DNA from: M55B127 sp034521955
Lineage (GTDB): Bacteria > Bacillota > Halanaerobiia > Halanaerobiales > M55B127
DNA length: 64,000 nt
NCBI GenBank assembly: GCA_034521955.1
Contig: JAXHLT010000005.1
Coordinates: forward strand, 62,001 to 126,000
Reading direction: 5' to 3'
Shown: in pieces, positions 38,357 to 47,836 of the stretch
Layout of the letters: the number at the start of each line of letters is the position of its first letter
Position numbering within the stretch: position 1 is the first letter of the stretch
Notes under the pieces: model-generated
The model's input: only the letters and a program-made list of their open reading frames with translations
Databases searched by the model: none
What the model was told of the DNA's origin: nothing
Translations under genes and position numbers: made by a program

Positions 38357-39748
38357 ATGAATACTATGAAGGAAGATACAATTGCAGCAATTGCAACTCC
38401 CTTCGGTACTTCTGGCACAGGTAAGGTTAGAATGAGTGGTCCAGAAGCGATTAAGATAGGTGAAAAAATATTTGAAGCTACATCTAATATTAAGCTAACT
38501 GAAGCCAAATCACATACAGCTCATCATGGTTTTGTTGTAGATCCAAAAACCGATAAAACAATTGATGAGGTTTTAGCAATACTTATGATTAATCCGCGTT
38601 CCTTTACAGGTGAAAATGTGGTAGAGTTTGACTGTCATGGGGGCATGGTGCCCTTGGAATCAGTTTTAGAGCTACTATTGGAAAACGGTGCCAGAATGGC
38701 TGAACCTGGTGAGTTTTCAAGACGTGCCTTTATGAACGGCAAGTTAGATATGGCACAGGCAGAAGCTATTATAGATGTTATTAATTCAAAAACTGAAAAA
38801 AGCCTTTCAATAGCAGTAGAACAACTAAAAGGTGGACTATCTGATAAAGTAAACAATATAAAGGATAAGGTAGTTACATTACTAGCTCATCTTGAGGCAT
38901 CTATTGATTTTCCAGAAGATGAAATTGAGGGTTTTGATTCAAGTCAGTTAAATGAAAGATTAAATGAAATTAAAAAGCCTTTAAAAGATCTGATAAAAAC
39001 ATCTAAACAAGGCAAACTATATCAAGAAGGCATAAAAACAGTTATTGCCGGGAAACCTAATGTTGGTAAATCAAGTTTGTTAAACTATTTACTGCAGGAA
39101 AATCGTGCAATTGTAACAGATATACCTGGAACTACCAGAGATGTAATTGAAGAATATATTAACTTAGAGGGTATACCATTAAAAATCATTGATACTGCCG
39201 GAGTCAGAGAATCGGATGATCTGGTAGAGCAAATTGGAGTAGAAAAAACAAGAACATCTTTGGAAAAAGCTGATCTTGTCTTAATGATGTTAGATGTTAG
39301 TCAAGGCTTAACTGAAGAGGATATTAAGGTATATAATTTAATCAAAAAATTACCTACAATTGTTGTAATTAATAAAACTGATTTAGATAAAAAAGTTGAT
39401 GTTAAAAAAATGCAAAAAAAATTTAACGAACATCCTCTTTTATTAATATCAGTAAAGGAAGAAAAAGGACTAGAAGAATTAAAAGATACTATTTTAGAGG
39501 AAATATTACAGGAAAAAATTAATACCGATAATGAAGTGTTAGTTACAAAAGTTAGGCATCGTGATGCATTAATTAAGGCATTAGATTCTTTACAAAAAGT
39601 AAAAAAGTCATTAGATGAAGGAATGCCTTATGATTTTTTAACAATAGATTTAAAAGATGTTTTATTTAATTTAAGTTCAATTACGGGTGAAACAGTTACT
39701 GAAGATATTATTGATCAAATATTTAGCGATTTTTGTTTAGGTAAATAG
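38357..39748 (+). CDS. mnmE: tRNA modification GTPase MnmE
   Basis: With MnmG this GTPase forms 5-carboxymethylaminomethyl-uridine at tRNA wobble U34. The 463 residues show the N-terminal tetrahydrofolate-binding domain (EDTIAAIATPFGTSG, GEFSRRAFMNGKLD). The inserted G domain has GKPNVGKSSLL, TDIPGTTRDV, DTAGVRES and NKTD. The conserved C-terminal cysteine is in FCLGK (family FCIGK). A second ATG three codons in (38366) is an alternative start. RBS: AAGGGGG. Confidence 0.97.
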   Translation: MNTMKEDTIAAIATPFGTSGTGKVRMSGPEAIKIGEKIFEATSNIKLTEAKSHTAHHGFVVDPKTDKTIDEVLAILMINPRSFTGENVVEFDCHGGMVPLESVLELLLENGARMAEPGEFSRRAFMNGKLDMAQAEAIIDVINSKTEKSLSIAVEQLKGGLSDKVNNIKDKVVTLLAHLEASIDFPEDEIEGFDSSQLNERLNEIKKPLKDLIKTSKQGKLYQEGIKTVIAGKPNVGKSSLLNYLLQENRAIVTDIPGTTRDVIEEYINLEGIPLKIIDTAGVRESDDLVEQIGVEKTRTSLEKADLVLMMLDVSQGLTEEDIKVYNLIKKLPTIVVINKTDLDKKVDVKKMQKKFNEHPLLLISVKEEKGLEELKDTILEEILQEKINTDNEVLVTKVRHRDALIKALDSLQKVKKSLDEGMPYDFLTIDLKDVLFNLSSITGETVTEDIIDQIFSDFCLGK

Positions 39749-39768
39749 TTAAGGAGTGTTTATTAAAA

Positions 39769-41679
39769 ATGGAAGAAAACTATAAATATAATAAAGTATT
39801 TGAAAAAGAATATGATGTCATTGTTATAGGAGCAGGACATGCTGGATGTGAGGCTTCACTTGCTCCAGCCAGGATGGGTCTTAATGTATTAACAATGACT
39901 GTTAATCTAGATCATGTTGCCTTTATGCCATGTAATCCATCGATAGGTGGTCCTGGTAAAGGACATATTGTAAGAGAAATTGATGCACTTGGTGGTGAAA
40001 TGGCTCGTAATATGGATGAAACCATGTTACAAATCAGAATGTTAAATACTACAAAAGGCCCTGCTGTACATGGACTAAGAGGCCAGGCAGATAAAAAGAA
40101 ATATCATTTAAGAATGAAACAACTATTAGAAGATGAACCCAATTTAGATTTAAAACAAGAGATAGCTGAAGTGTTAGTTGTTGAAGATAATAAAATAAAG
40201 GGAGTAATTACCAAAACTGGTATATTATTCAAAGCAAAAAAGGTTGTAATTACTACCGGTACATTTCTTAAAGGTAAAGTAATTATTGGAGAAGCGACTT
40301 TTAATGCTGGTCCAAACCAGCAATATCCGGCTAATAAACTGTCTGAATCACTTAATGAATTAGGCTTTGAGCTTAGGAGATTTAAAACTGGTACTCCTCC
40401 AAGAATAAATAAAAGAAGTATTGATTTTTCAAAAATGCATGAACAAAAAGGTGAAAAAGATCTTACCTTTTCTTTTGATTCAGAACCTTATGAGCGAGAA
40501 CAAGTTTCTTGCTATTTAACATATACTAATGATAAGACACATGAAATAATCCAGGACAATAAAATGAGGACTCCTCTATTCAGTGGTATTATTGAGGGAG
40601 TTGGACCTAGGTACTGTCCTTCAATTGAAGATAAAGTGGTTAGATTTCCAGAAAAAGGAAGGCACCAACTGTTTTTAGAACCAGAAGGAGAATTGACTGC
40701 TGAGTATTATATATCCGGACTTTCAACCAGTTTACCTGAAGATGTACAGTATGATTTACTGAGCACTATACCTGGTTTAGAGAATGCTGAAATAATGAGA
40801 CCGGGTTATGCTATAGAGTATGATTGTTTTGATCCTAATGATTTGAAGTTAAGTTTAGAAACCAAAAAAATCAAAGGACTCTTCTCTGCCGGGCAAATAA
40901 ATGGGACATCTGGTTATGAAGAGGCTGCTGGACAAGGTTTAATTGCGGGTATTAATGCAGCTTTATCATTAAAAGGTAAAGAACCATTAATTTTAGATCG
41001 TTCTCAGGCCTATATTGGTGTTCTAATTGATGAATTAGTGACCAAAGGAACCGAAGAACCATATAGAATGATGACTTCAAGAGCAGAATACAGATTAATA
41101 CTTAGACAGGATAATGCCGATCTAAGATTAAAAGAGATTGGATATAATCTAGGATTAATTTCTGAAAAGAGATATCAAGACTTTCTTAATAAAAAAGAAG
41201 ATATTGAAAAAACATTGGAGTTTATGAGAAACTATCAGGTTACTCCTACTCCTGAAAATAGAGAACAATTAAAAAGCCTAGATAGTGGTGCATTAAAAAA
41301 ACCGGTTAAATTAGCTAAACTTTTGAAAAGACCGGAAGTTGATTATGATGATTTAAGATTTTTTGCTCCCGATTTGCCAGAAGTAAGCCAAGAAGTAAAA
41401 GATCAAGTAAGTATCCAAACAAAGTATAAAGGCTATATTGACCGTCAGATGTCTCAAGTAGAGCAGTTTAAAAAGATGGAACATAAATTAATACCTCAAG
41501 ATATAGAATATGATAGTTTAGAAAATATAAGATTAGAAGCAAGGGAAAAACTAAAAAAAATAAAACCTAGATCATTGGGACAAGCATCTAGAATTTCAGG
41601 GGTCTCTCCTGCTGATATATCAGTACTCATGATATATATTGAACAGCAAGAAAGAGAGAATAAAGATGGGAAAAAATAA
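39769..41679 (+). CDS. mnmG: tRNA uridine-5-carboxymethylaminomethyl modification protein MnmG (GidA)
   Basis: The FAD-dependent partner of MnmE (636 aa). The dinucleotide fold is VIVIGAGHAGCEASLAPARMG (residues about 15-35, FAD site). PCNPSIGGPGKGH and RFKTGTPPRI are family signatures, and AGQINGTSGYEEAAGQGLIAG is the second FAD signature. The helical C-terminal domain binds MnmE and tRNA. It lies 20 bases after mnmE, and its end overlaps rsmG by 14 bases. Confidence 0.98.
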   Translation: MEENYKYNKVFEKEYDVIVIGAGHAGCEASLAPARMGLNVLTMTVNLDHVAFMPCNPSIGGPGKGHIVREIDALGGEMARNMDETMLQIRMLNTTKGPAVHGLRGQADKKKYHLRMKQLLEDEPNLDLKQEIAEVLVVEDNKIKGVITKTGILFKAKKVVITTGTFLKGKVIIGEATFNAGPNQQYPANKLSESLNELGFELRRFKTGTPPRINKRSIDFSKMHEQKGEKDLTFSFDSEPYEREQVSCYLTYTNDKTHEIIQDNKMRTPLFSGIIEGVGPRYCPSIEDKVVRFPEKGRHQLFLEPEGELTAEYYISGLSTSLPEDVQYDLLSTIPGLENAEIMRPGYAIEYDCFDPNDLKLSLETKKIKGLFSAGQINGTSGYEEAAGQGLIAGINAALSLKGKEPLILDRSQAYIGVLIDELVTKGTEEPYRMMTSRAEYRLILRQDNADLRLKEIGYNLGLISEKRYQDFLNKKEDIEKTLEFMRNYQVTPTPENREQLKSLDSGALKKPVKLAKLLKRPEVDYDDLRFFAPDLPEVSQEVKDQVSIQTKYKGYIDRQMSQVEQFKKMEHKLIPQDIEYDSLENIRLEAREKLKKIKPRSLGQASRISGVSPADISVLMIYIEQQERENKDGKK

Positions 41680-42379
41680 AAATATAAAAGATAAATTTAA
41701 TAGCATAAATTTGAATTTAAGTGATAAACAAGCAAATATGATAAATGAATATATGGATTTTTTAATAAAAGAAAACAAAAAATACAATTTAACTTCTATT
41801 ACTGATCCTAAGGATATTATTAAGCTGCATTTTTTAGATTCAGCAGCTTTATTTTCAAAAAAAGATATCAAAGGGAAAGTTATAGATATTGGTACCGGGG
41901 CTGGTTTCCCCGGTTTTGTTTTTAAAATTATTAATTCTGATATAGATTTAACATTACTTGAAGCGAGTTTAAAAAAGGTAAACTTTTTAAAGATGCTGCA
42001 GGTAGAACTTGATTTATATGATAAAATTGAAGTTATTCATGGTAGAGCTGAAGATCTTGGCCAGGATAAAGCACATAGAAATAAGTATGATGTTGTAACT
42101 TCAAGAGCTGTAGCTCCATTAAATATTTTGTTAGAATATACAGTACCCTTCTCCAATCCTGACGGTAGTATTTTATTATATAAAGGACCTTCATATAAAG
42201 ATGAGCTTAATGAAGCTAAAAATGCTTTAAAAACTTTAAAAACCAAGTTAATTAATGTATATGATATAGACATCCCAAATTTAGAGCAAGAAAGATTTAT
42301 ATTAGAATTTAATGTCAGAGGTGATTTAGATCAAAAATACCCTAGAAGAGCAGGTATTCCTAAAAAACGTCCCCTTTAG
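41666..42379 (+). CDS. rsmG: 16S rRNA (guanine527-N7)-methyltransferase
   Basis: A SAM-dependent methyltransferase (237 aa) modifying G527 in the 530 loop. The SAM motif is VIDIGTGAGFPGFVFKI, with the helical N-terminal LNLTSITDPKDIIKLHFLDSAAL-type region and VTSRAVAPLNILLEY near residue 150. It ends with the basic YPRRAGIPKKRPL tail. An in-frame TTG at 41639 would overlap mnmG by 41 bases. The ATG at 41666 (14-base overlap) fits the family start better. Confidence 0.95.
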   Translation: MGKNKNIKDKFNSINLNLSDKQANMINEYMDFLIKENKKYNLTSITDPKDIIKLHFLDSAALFSKKDIKGKVIDIGTGAGFPGFVFKIINSDIDLTLLEASLKKVNFLKMLQVELDLYDKIEVIHGRAEDLGQDKAHRNKYDVVTSRAVAPLNILLEYTVPFSNPDGSILLYKGPSYKDELNEAKNALKTLKTKLINVYDIDIPNLEQERFILEFNVRGDLDQKYPRRAGIPKKRPL

Positions 42380-42433
42380 GCAGGAGATATATAAACTATA
42401 AAGAATAATTATAAAAGTAATGGAGGTAAATTA

Positions 42434-43246
42434 ATGGACTTTTCTTTTTTAGCTAATAAAGATGATAATAGTAAAATAAAAAAAATCAATACTGATAAAA
42501 TTGAGCCTAATCCGCACCAGCCGAGAACTGATTTTAATCAAGATAACTTAAAAAAGTTAGCTGAATCAATCAAAAACTTTGGAATTATTCAGCCCTTGAT
42601 AGTAAGTAAAAAAGATAAAGGATATCAATTAATTGCTGGTGAAAGACGCCTGAGGGCCGCCAAGTTAATTAATCTAAAAAAAGTGCCTGTCATTATAAAT
42701 GATTATCAGGAAGAAGAGATAGCAGAAATATCATTAGTTGAAAACATACAGAGACAGGATTTGAATTTTTTAGATGAAGCATTAGCATATTATAGTATAA
42801 TGAATCAATTTGGTTTAAGTCAGACCGAATTGGGAGAAAAAGTGGGAAAAAGTCAATCTACAATAGCAAACAAACTTAGAATTTTAAAATTACCTGAAGA
42901 AATACTCGCATTAATTAGGGGGAGTGCCTTAACTGAAAGGCACGCTAGAGCATTACTTAAGTTAGACGACCAGCAAAAACAGGTTGAGTTTATTAAAAAA
43001 GCTAAAAAAGATAGTCTATCTGTAAGAGCTTTTAATCAGTTAATAGATAAATTCTTAAAGAGTGAAACTGAACAAAAACAAGTAAAAACTTATTATAAAG
43101 ATGTTAGATTATTAAAAAACACTTTAAATTCAGCAATTGAGCAGATTCGTAAAGCTGGTATTGAAGTTGAAGTAAATAAGGAAGAAAAAAATAATTATAT
43201 TATGTATAACATAAAAATACCAAAAAATAATGAAGATATAACGTGA
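42434..43246 (+). CDS. noc: nucleoid occlusion protein Noc
   Basis: A ParB-like CTPase/DNA-binding protein (270 aa) lying between rsmG and parA, the conserved place of noc. The N-terminal peptide MDFSFLAN resembles the membrane-targeting tail of Noc. The ParB/Srx domain shows NPHQPRTDF and AGERRLRAAKL, followed by ENIQRQDLN. The helix-turn-helix is LSQTELGEKVGKSQSTIANKLRIL. Noc keeps the division septum off the nucleoid by binding NBS sites. A perfect NBS occurs at 48473 in gcvT. The protein could be called a second ParB, but the neighbouring parB is the better ParB. Confidence 0.9.
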   Translation: MDFSFLANKDDNSKIKKINTDKIEPNPHQPRTDFNQDNLKKLAESIKNFGIIQPLIVSKKDKGYQLIAGERRLRAAKLINLKKVPVIINDYQEEEIAEISLVENIQRQDLNFLDEALAYYSIMNQFGLSQTELGEKVGKSQSTIANKLRILKLPEEILALIRGSALTERHARALLKLDDQQKQVEFIKKAKKDSLSVRAFNQLIDKFLKSETEQKQVKTYYKDVRLLKNTLNSAIEQIRKAGIEVEVNKEEKNNYIMYNIKIPKNNEDIT

Positions 43247-43259
43247 GGGGGTTTTTTAT

Positions 43260-44021
43260 TTGGCTAAAAAAATTGCTATAGTAAATCAAAAGGGTGGTGT
43301 TGGGAAAAGCACTACTGCTATAAATTTAGGAGCAAGTCTGGCTGAACAAGGCCGTAAGGTTTTAATCGTTGATATTGATCCACAAGGAAACGCCACAAGT
43401 GGACTTGGTTTAGAAAAAAGTGATTTAGAATACAGTATATATGATGCGTTAATTAATGATACCCCCCTTAATAAAATTATAAAGCCAACCGGACACGATG
43501 ATTTTTACATATTACCTGCAAATATTGATCTAGCAGGTGCAGAAATAGAATTAGTATCAATAATGTCACGTGAAAGCAGATTGAAAAAGAAAATTAAAGA
43601 ATCAAATATAGATTTTGATTACATATTTTTTGATTGTCCACCTTCTTTAGGTCTTTTAACTTTAAATGCATTAACTGCTTCAGATCATATAATTGTACCA
43701 ATTCAGTGCGAATACTATGCTTTAGAGGGATTAGGACAGCTGATGCAGACAGTTGAACTAGTACAGAGCAATTTAAATCCCGATCTAACTTTACTAGGGG
43801 TTGTATTAACGATGAATGATGCACGCACTAATCTTTCCAGCCAAGTTATAGAAGAAGTTAAAAAATATTTTGGCAAAGATGTTTTTAACACTATAATACC
43901 AAGGAATGTTAGGTTAAGTGAAGCTCCAAGCTTCGGTGAGCCGATAGTAACATATGATCCAACGTCTCGCGGAGCAAAAGCATATAAAGATTTGGCAAAG
44001 GAAGTGATTGATCGTGAATAA
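43260..44021 (+). CDS. parA: chromosome partitioning ATPase ParA (Soj)
   Basis: A deviant-Walker ATPase (253 aa): KGGVGKSTTAINLGASLAEQG at about 11-31, IDIDPQGNATSGLG, and FIDCPPSLG-like FFDCPPSLGLLTLNAL. It moves origins together with ParB and, in Firmicutes, also affects DnaA. It starts with TTG behind GAGGGGG, 13 bases after noc, and its stop overlaps the parB start by 8 bases. Confidence 0.97.
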   Translation: MAKKIAIVNQKGGVGKSTTAINLGASLAEQGRKVLIVDIDPQGNATSGLGLEKSDLEYSIYDALINDTPLNKIIKPTGHDDFYILPANIDLAGAEIELVSIMSRESRLKKKIKESNIDFDYIFFDCPPSLGLLTLNALTASDHIIVPIQCEYYALEGLGQLMQTVELVQSNLNPDLTLLGVVLTMNDARTNLSSQVIEEVKKYFGKDVFNTIIPRNVRLSEAPSFGEPIVTYDPTSRGAKAYKDLAKEVIDRE

Positions 44022-44865
44022 AAAAAGATTAGGTAAAGGGCTAGATGCATTATTATCAAAAAGCCAGGGAGAAAAAAGAGAACATGAAATCAAAGACATT
44101 AATATTGAAAAAATAAAAGCTAATCCATTTCAACCCAGAAATAGATTTGCGGATGATGCGCTTGACGAATTAGCAGAATCAATTGCTAATAAAGGTGTTT
44201 TACAACCCGTTACCGTTAGAGAGGTTCAGTATGACAACTTTGAACTTGTGACTGGTGAAAGAAGATGGAGAGCAGCAAAAAAAGTAGGTCTTAAGACTAT
44301 TCCAGCAATAATTAGAGACTTTAAAGATGAAGAAATGATGGAAGTTGCTTTAATTGAAAACTTACAAAGAGAAGATCTAAATCCAATTGAAGAAGCACAT
44401 GCTTATAAAAAAATGATAGAAGAGCTTGAGATAACTCAAAAAGAAGTCGCTAAACGTGTTTCAAAGAGCAGGTCAACAGTAGCGAACACACTTAGACTAT
44501 TAAATTTACCGCCTTCTGTACAAGAAATTGTTTCACGTGAAACAATTTCAATGGGGCATGCACGTGCATTATTACCATTAGAACATAAAAAACAGAAAGA
44601 TATTGCCAAAAAAATTGTTGAAGAAGATCTTTCTGTAAGGAAAACAGAAGAATTAGTAAAAAAATTAACAGAAAAAAAAGATAAAAAAACTTCGACTAAA
44701 AAAACCAAGGATGAATTAAGCCCGAAATGGATAAAAGCTCGAGAACAACTGGCTGAAAAACTAGGTTTAGATGTGAATATAAAAGATAAAGTTAGTAAAA
44801 AGGTGATCACTATCAACTGTCGCGATTATAAAGAAATGGAAAATATTCTTGATAAGATCAATTAA
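44014..44865 (+). CDS. parB: chromosome partitioning protein ParB (Spo0J)
   Basis: A CTP-dependent sliding clamp (283 aa) that loads at parS. It starts MNKKRLGKGLDALLSK, the usual ParB N-terminus that stimulates ParA. The CTPase motifs are NPFQPRNRF, TGERRWRAAKKVG and ENLQREDLNPIEEA. The helix-turn-helix is ITQKEVAKRVSKSRSTVANTLRLL, and the C-terminus is a dimerisation domain. A TTG at 44008 is in frame, but GTG 44014 has AAAGGAAGTG 7 bases upstream and gives the conserved start. A perfect parS lies inside the gene and another just after it. Confidence 0.97.
   Translation: MNKKRLGKGLDALLSKSQGEKREHEIKDINIEKIKANPFQPRNRFADDALDELAESIANKGVLQPVTVREVQYDNFELVTGERRWRAAKKVGLKTIPAIIRDFKDEEMMEVALIENLQREDLNPIEEAHAYKKMIEELEITQKEVAKRVSKSRSTVANTLRLLNLPPSVQEIVSRETISMGHARALLPLEHKKQKDIAKKIVEEDLSVRKTEELVKKLTEKKDKKTSTKKTKDELSPKWIKAREQLAEKLGLDVNIKDKVSKKVITINCRDYKEMENILDKIN
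44529..44544. promoter_or_regulatory. parS site inside parB
   Basis: Perfect 16-bp palindrome TGTTTCACGTGAAACA, the ParB-binding consensus, within the parB coding sequence, as Bacillus has in spo0J. Confidence 0.95.
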
Positions 44866-44876
44866 TTAGGTATAAT

Positions 44877-44892
44877 TGTTTCACGTGAAACA
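44877..44892. promoter_or_regulatory. parS site downstream of parB
   Basis: Second perfect TGTTTCACGTGAAACA, 12 bases after the parB stop and 333 bp from the first site, about 9 kb from oriC. Confidence 0.95.
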
Positions 44893-44914
44893 ATAATTAA
44901 TAGAGGTGGATAAT

Positions 44915-45574
44915 ATGTTTGTAATAGTTGTTGGTGGCGGGAAAGTTGGAACTTATTTAATAAAAGAATTACTAGAAAAAGAATATAAAATACATGTTGT
45001 AGAAAATAATTCAGACAACTGTAAATTACTAAAAGAAAAATATGGAGTAAAAGTATTTTGTGGAGACGGTACAAACGAAAAACTTTTAGAACAAGCCGGA
45101 ATTAATGAAGCAGACGTAGTACTAGCTGTTACAGGTGATGATCAAGACAATCTTGTAATATGTCAAATGGCAGAAAGAAAGTTTGATGTTCCTAGAACTT
45201 TTACTAGGGTCAATACTCCAGGCAATGAAAGGCTTTTCGATTGGTTAGGGGTTAATGTGGCTGTTAGCAGTTCCTCTATACTAGCAGCTTTAGTTGAACA
45301 AGAAATGACTTTGCAAGACTTAAGGTATATATTAAATAAGAATCATGATAAAATAGAACTTGTTAGAATAACTGTAAGTAGTGATTGTGAGTATATTAAT
45401 AAAAAATTAAGGGATATATATTTTCCATTGGAATCAGTTTTGGTTACTATATTACGTGGAGATGAAAGTCTAGTACCCCGTGGTAATTCAATAATTAAAA
45501 AGGATGATTTGATAGTAGCATTAACGAGAAGAGAGTATAAAGAAGAACTTATTAAAATGTTCAGCGGAGGTTAA
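44915..45574 (+). CDS. TrkA/KtrA-type potassium channel regulatory protein
   Basis: A cytosolic RCK protein (219 aa) that gates a Trk/Ktr potassium transporter. The N-terminal Rossmann domain has VIVVGGGKVGTYLIKELLEK, then an acidic residue for NAD(H) (VVENN) and GDGTNEKLLEQAGI...VLAVTGDDQDN. The C-terminal RCK_C domain is near 140-219 (GDESLVPRGNSIIKKDDLIVAL). A GTG at 44906 is in frame, but the ATG at 44915 is preferred because GAGGTGG lies 5 bases upstream. The membrane subunit is not in the window. Confidence 0.9.
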   Translation: MFVIVVGGGKVGTYLIKELLEKEYKIHVVENNSDNCKLLKEKYGVKVFCGDGTNEKLLEQAGINEADVVLAVTGDDQDNLVICQMAERKFDVPRTFTRVNTPGNERLFDWLGVNVAVSSSSILAALVEQEMTLQDLRYILNKNHDKIELVRITVSSDCEYINKKLRDIYFPLESVLVTILRGDESLVPRGNSIIKKDDLIVALTRREYKEELIKMFSGG

Positions 45575-45579
45575 TTTAT

Positions 45580-46266
45580 ATGATTGGAACAATAGTAAAT
45601 GTATTAGCTATAATAGTAGGGAGTATATTAGGATTTTTAGTAAAAGGGAAGCTACCTGAAAGGTTTCAAAACATTGTTATTCAAGGAATAAGCCTGGCAG
45701 TATTAATAATAGGGCTTCAGATGGCGTTTTCTGTGGAAAGTACTAAAGGAACATTAGTTGTTATTTTTAGTCTTGTCATTGGTGGAATAATCGGAGAAAT
45801 ATTGAAGATTGAAGATAGATTGGAAGGATTAGGTGAAAAAATTCAAAGTAGATTTGGAAATGAAGATGGATTGTTTGTTCAGGGTTTTGTTCAAAGCAGC
45901 CTAATTTATTGTGTTGGGGCTATGGCTATTATGGGCGCAATACAGGATGGTTTAAACAATGATCCTTCGATCTTGTTTACCAAATCCCTTCTTGATGGTA
46001 CAGCTTCAGTTGCTTTTTCAGCTACTTTTGGAATAGGAGTTCTATTTTCTAGTATACCGGTTTTAATTTACCAAGGGTCTATAACATTACTTTCATCTTG
46101 GGCTCAAAAACTTTTAAACCAGGATGTAGTTGCAATGATGACAGCTACTGGTGGATTGTTAATTATGGCAATAGGTTTAAATATGCTCCTATCTGCTAAA
46201 ATAAAAATCGGAAATTTATTACCCTCGATCTTTGTTGCAATAGTAATTGCACAGTTCGTCTTTTAA
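45580..46266 (+). CDS. DUF554 family membrane protein
   Basis: A 228-residue polytopic membrane protein of the DUF554 family (YdfK-like), function unknown. It starts with a glycine-rich hydrophobic helix (MIGTIVNVLAIIVGSILGFLVKG). FVQSSLIYCVGAMAIMGAIQDGLN is the conserved core, followed by SVAFSATFGIGVLFSSIPVL. About 6-7 membrane segments are predicted by eye. It lies 5 bases after the TrkA-like gene, so the two are probably co-transcribed, but no functional link is known. Confidence 0.85.
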   Translation: MIGTIVNVLAIIVGSILGFLVKGKLPERFQNIVIQGISLAVLIIGLQMAFSVESTKGTLVVIFSLVIGGIIGEILKIEDRLEGLGEKIQSRFGNEDGLFVQGFVQSSLIYCVGAMAIMGAIQDGLNNDPSILFTKSLLDGTASVAFSATFGIGVLFSSIPVLIYQGSITLLSSWAQKLLNQDVVAMMTATGGLLIMAIGLNMLLSAKIKIGNLLPSIFVAIVIAQFVF

Positions 46267-46345
46267 TAAATATAATATTAATGCTTTTTAAGAACTGATA
46301 TTTATGGTATAATTAATTAAAATATGTTTTTAAGGGAGGAATTTT

Positions 46346-47374
46346 ATGAATGATTCGCTTTGGGAAAGTATAAAAACCTTTTTAAGCGAAAAACTGTACA
46401 TAACAGTCACCCCTTCTTCGACTCGAAATAAAATAAAAAACTATTCGTTAAGACGTTTTATACCTGTAATTGTAGTATTTGTTTTAATTGTTGTTATTGG
46501 TATACTTTCCTCTAACTATATTTATTATAGAAGTCAGTATATGCAGACAAAAAATAATTTTGAAGAATATAAAAGTAATATCAATATAAATGAATTACAA
46601 GAAGAAAACAAGAATCTAAAGAAAAATATTTTAATTTTAAGTCAAAATACAGAAGAACTTAGACAAGCAATGAATAATTTAAAAAGCACAAATCAAGAGA
46701 TAAGACATATCTTAGGTGAAGATACCAATAACAATGATCAAGAAGACAACAATGAAATACAGATTACATCTATATTAGACTATAATTATTCCATTTTAAA
46801 ACAAGGTATACCAATGGGTGGTAATAATTTAAATCTATATTACTATGATACAGATAAGTTGTTAAATGGTATAAATGAAAGTGCTGAAAAAGTTGAAGAA
46901 AATATAAAAAATCAGCAAGTAGTACAAGAAAAACTTCGTAATGATGCAGTTGAATATAAAGAACTGCAAAGATCTATTCCAACTCGTTGGCCTTTAGTTA
47001 ACGATAATGACAGTTATATTTCTTCTAATTTTGGTTGGAGAACTGATCCAATAACTTCTCAACAGGAGTATCATGAAGGTTTAGATATAGCCGTTTGGTA
47101 TAATACCCCAGTAATCGCTACAGCAGCTGGTCGAGTTACTTTTGTTGGATGGAAGAATGGTTACGGTTGGAGTGTTGAAATAGATCATGGTCATGGATAT
47201 AAAACGATGTATACTCATTTAAATGAAATTATAGTTGACAAAGGTGATAAAGTTAATGAAGGCAGCAAAATAGCTTTATCAGGCAATTCTGGAAGAAGTA
47301 CTGGACCACATTTACATTATGAAATAAGGGTTAATGGAGTTCCAAAAAATCCTAGAAATTATATTGGGAGGTAA
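46346..47374 (+). CDS. membrane-anchored M23 peptidase (LytM type)
   Basis: A 342-residue cell-envelope endopeptidase. It has a basic cytoplasmic tail, one membrane helix (about 38-58, IPVIVVFVLIVVIGILSSNY), a periplasmic coiled coil (about 65-120) and a second helical linker. The C-terminal LytM domain follows (about 215-340) with the zinc ligands HEGLD and HLHYE and the conserved FGWRTDP and GNSGRSTGPH. All metal ligands are present, so it should be active. It is followed after 5 bases by a bactofilin gene, a pairing seen in other bacteria where bactofilin positions M23 enzymes. Confidence 0.93.
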   Translation: MNDSLWESIKTFLSEKLYITVTPSSTRNKIKNYSLRRFIPVIVVFVLIVVIGILSSNYIYYRSQYMQTKNNFEEYKSNININELQEENKNLKKNILILSQNTEELRQAMNNLKSTNQEIRHILGEDTNNNDQEDNNEIQITSILDYNYSILKQGIPMGGNNLNLYYYDTDKLLNGINESAEKVEENIKNQQVVQEKLRNDAVEYKELQRSIPTRWPLVNDNDSYISSNFGWRTDPITSQQEYHEGLDIAVWYNTPVIATAAGRVTFVGWKNGYGWSVEIDHGHGYKTMYTHLNEIIVDKGDKVNEGSKIALSGNSGRSTGPHLHYEIRVNGVPKNPRNYIGR

Positions 47375-47379
47375 ACCTA

Positions 47380-47796
47380 TTGTTTAATAAAGAAGAAGAA
47401 ATTAAAAAAGATGAAATTAATACTATTTTTGGACAGCAGACAGAATTTGATGGTAAACTTAAAACTAAAGGATCAATAAGAATAGAAGGCAAAATTACTG
47501 GTACTATAGATGCTGAGGGTGATGTATTTGTGGGAGAATCAGGAGCAGTTAGTAGCAACATAGAAGCCAGGAAGGTTGTTATAGCGGGAAAAGTAGACGG
47601 CAATGTTACTGCCAATGAAAAATTGGAAATCCTTCAAACAGGAACTTTAAAAGGTGATATTAAAGTTAAAAAGTTAGTTGTTGAAGAAGGGGCACAATTC
47701 ATTGGGAAAAGTGAACTACTGGAAAATAAAGGAAAAGAAATGAAAACAGATAAAAAAAGCGAAAATAAAGTTGAAAAATCTTCTAAAAATCAATAA
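47380..47796 (+). CDS. bactofilin (cytoskeletal polymer protein)
   Basis: A 138-residue bactofilin: a short N-terminal tail, a central right-handed beta-helix of repeated strands (residues about 22-105; IRIEGKITGTIDAEGDVFVG, IEARKVVIAGKVDGNVTA) and a lysine-rich tail. Bactofilins self-assemble into filaments, and in several species they localise cell-wall hydrolases. It starts with TTG behind GGGAGGT, 5 bases after the M23 gene, so the pair is one operon. Confidence 0.93.
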   Translation: MFNKEEEIKKDEINTIFGQQTEFDGKLKTKGSIRIEGKITGTIDAEGDVFVGESGAVSSNIEARKVVIAGKVDGNVTANEKLEILQTGTLKGDIKVKKLVVEEGAQFIGKSELLENKGKEMKTDKKSENKVEKSSKNQ

Positions 47797-47836
47797 ACTA
47801 GTATATAGATAAGAAAAAAATATATAATTTGGGTTG

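Noticed and set aside
43560..43576. A third, parS-like sequence (TCACGTGAAA) in parA
   Set aside because: Only one half matches the consensus; the left arm has 2 of 5 bases right, so it is unlikely to bind ParB well.
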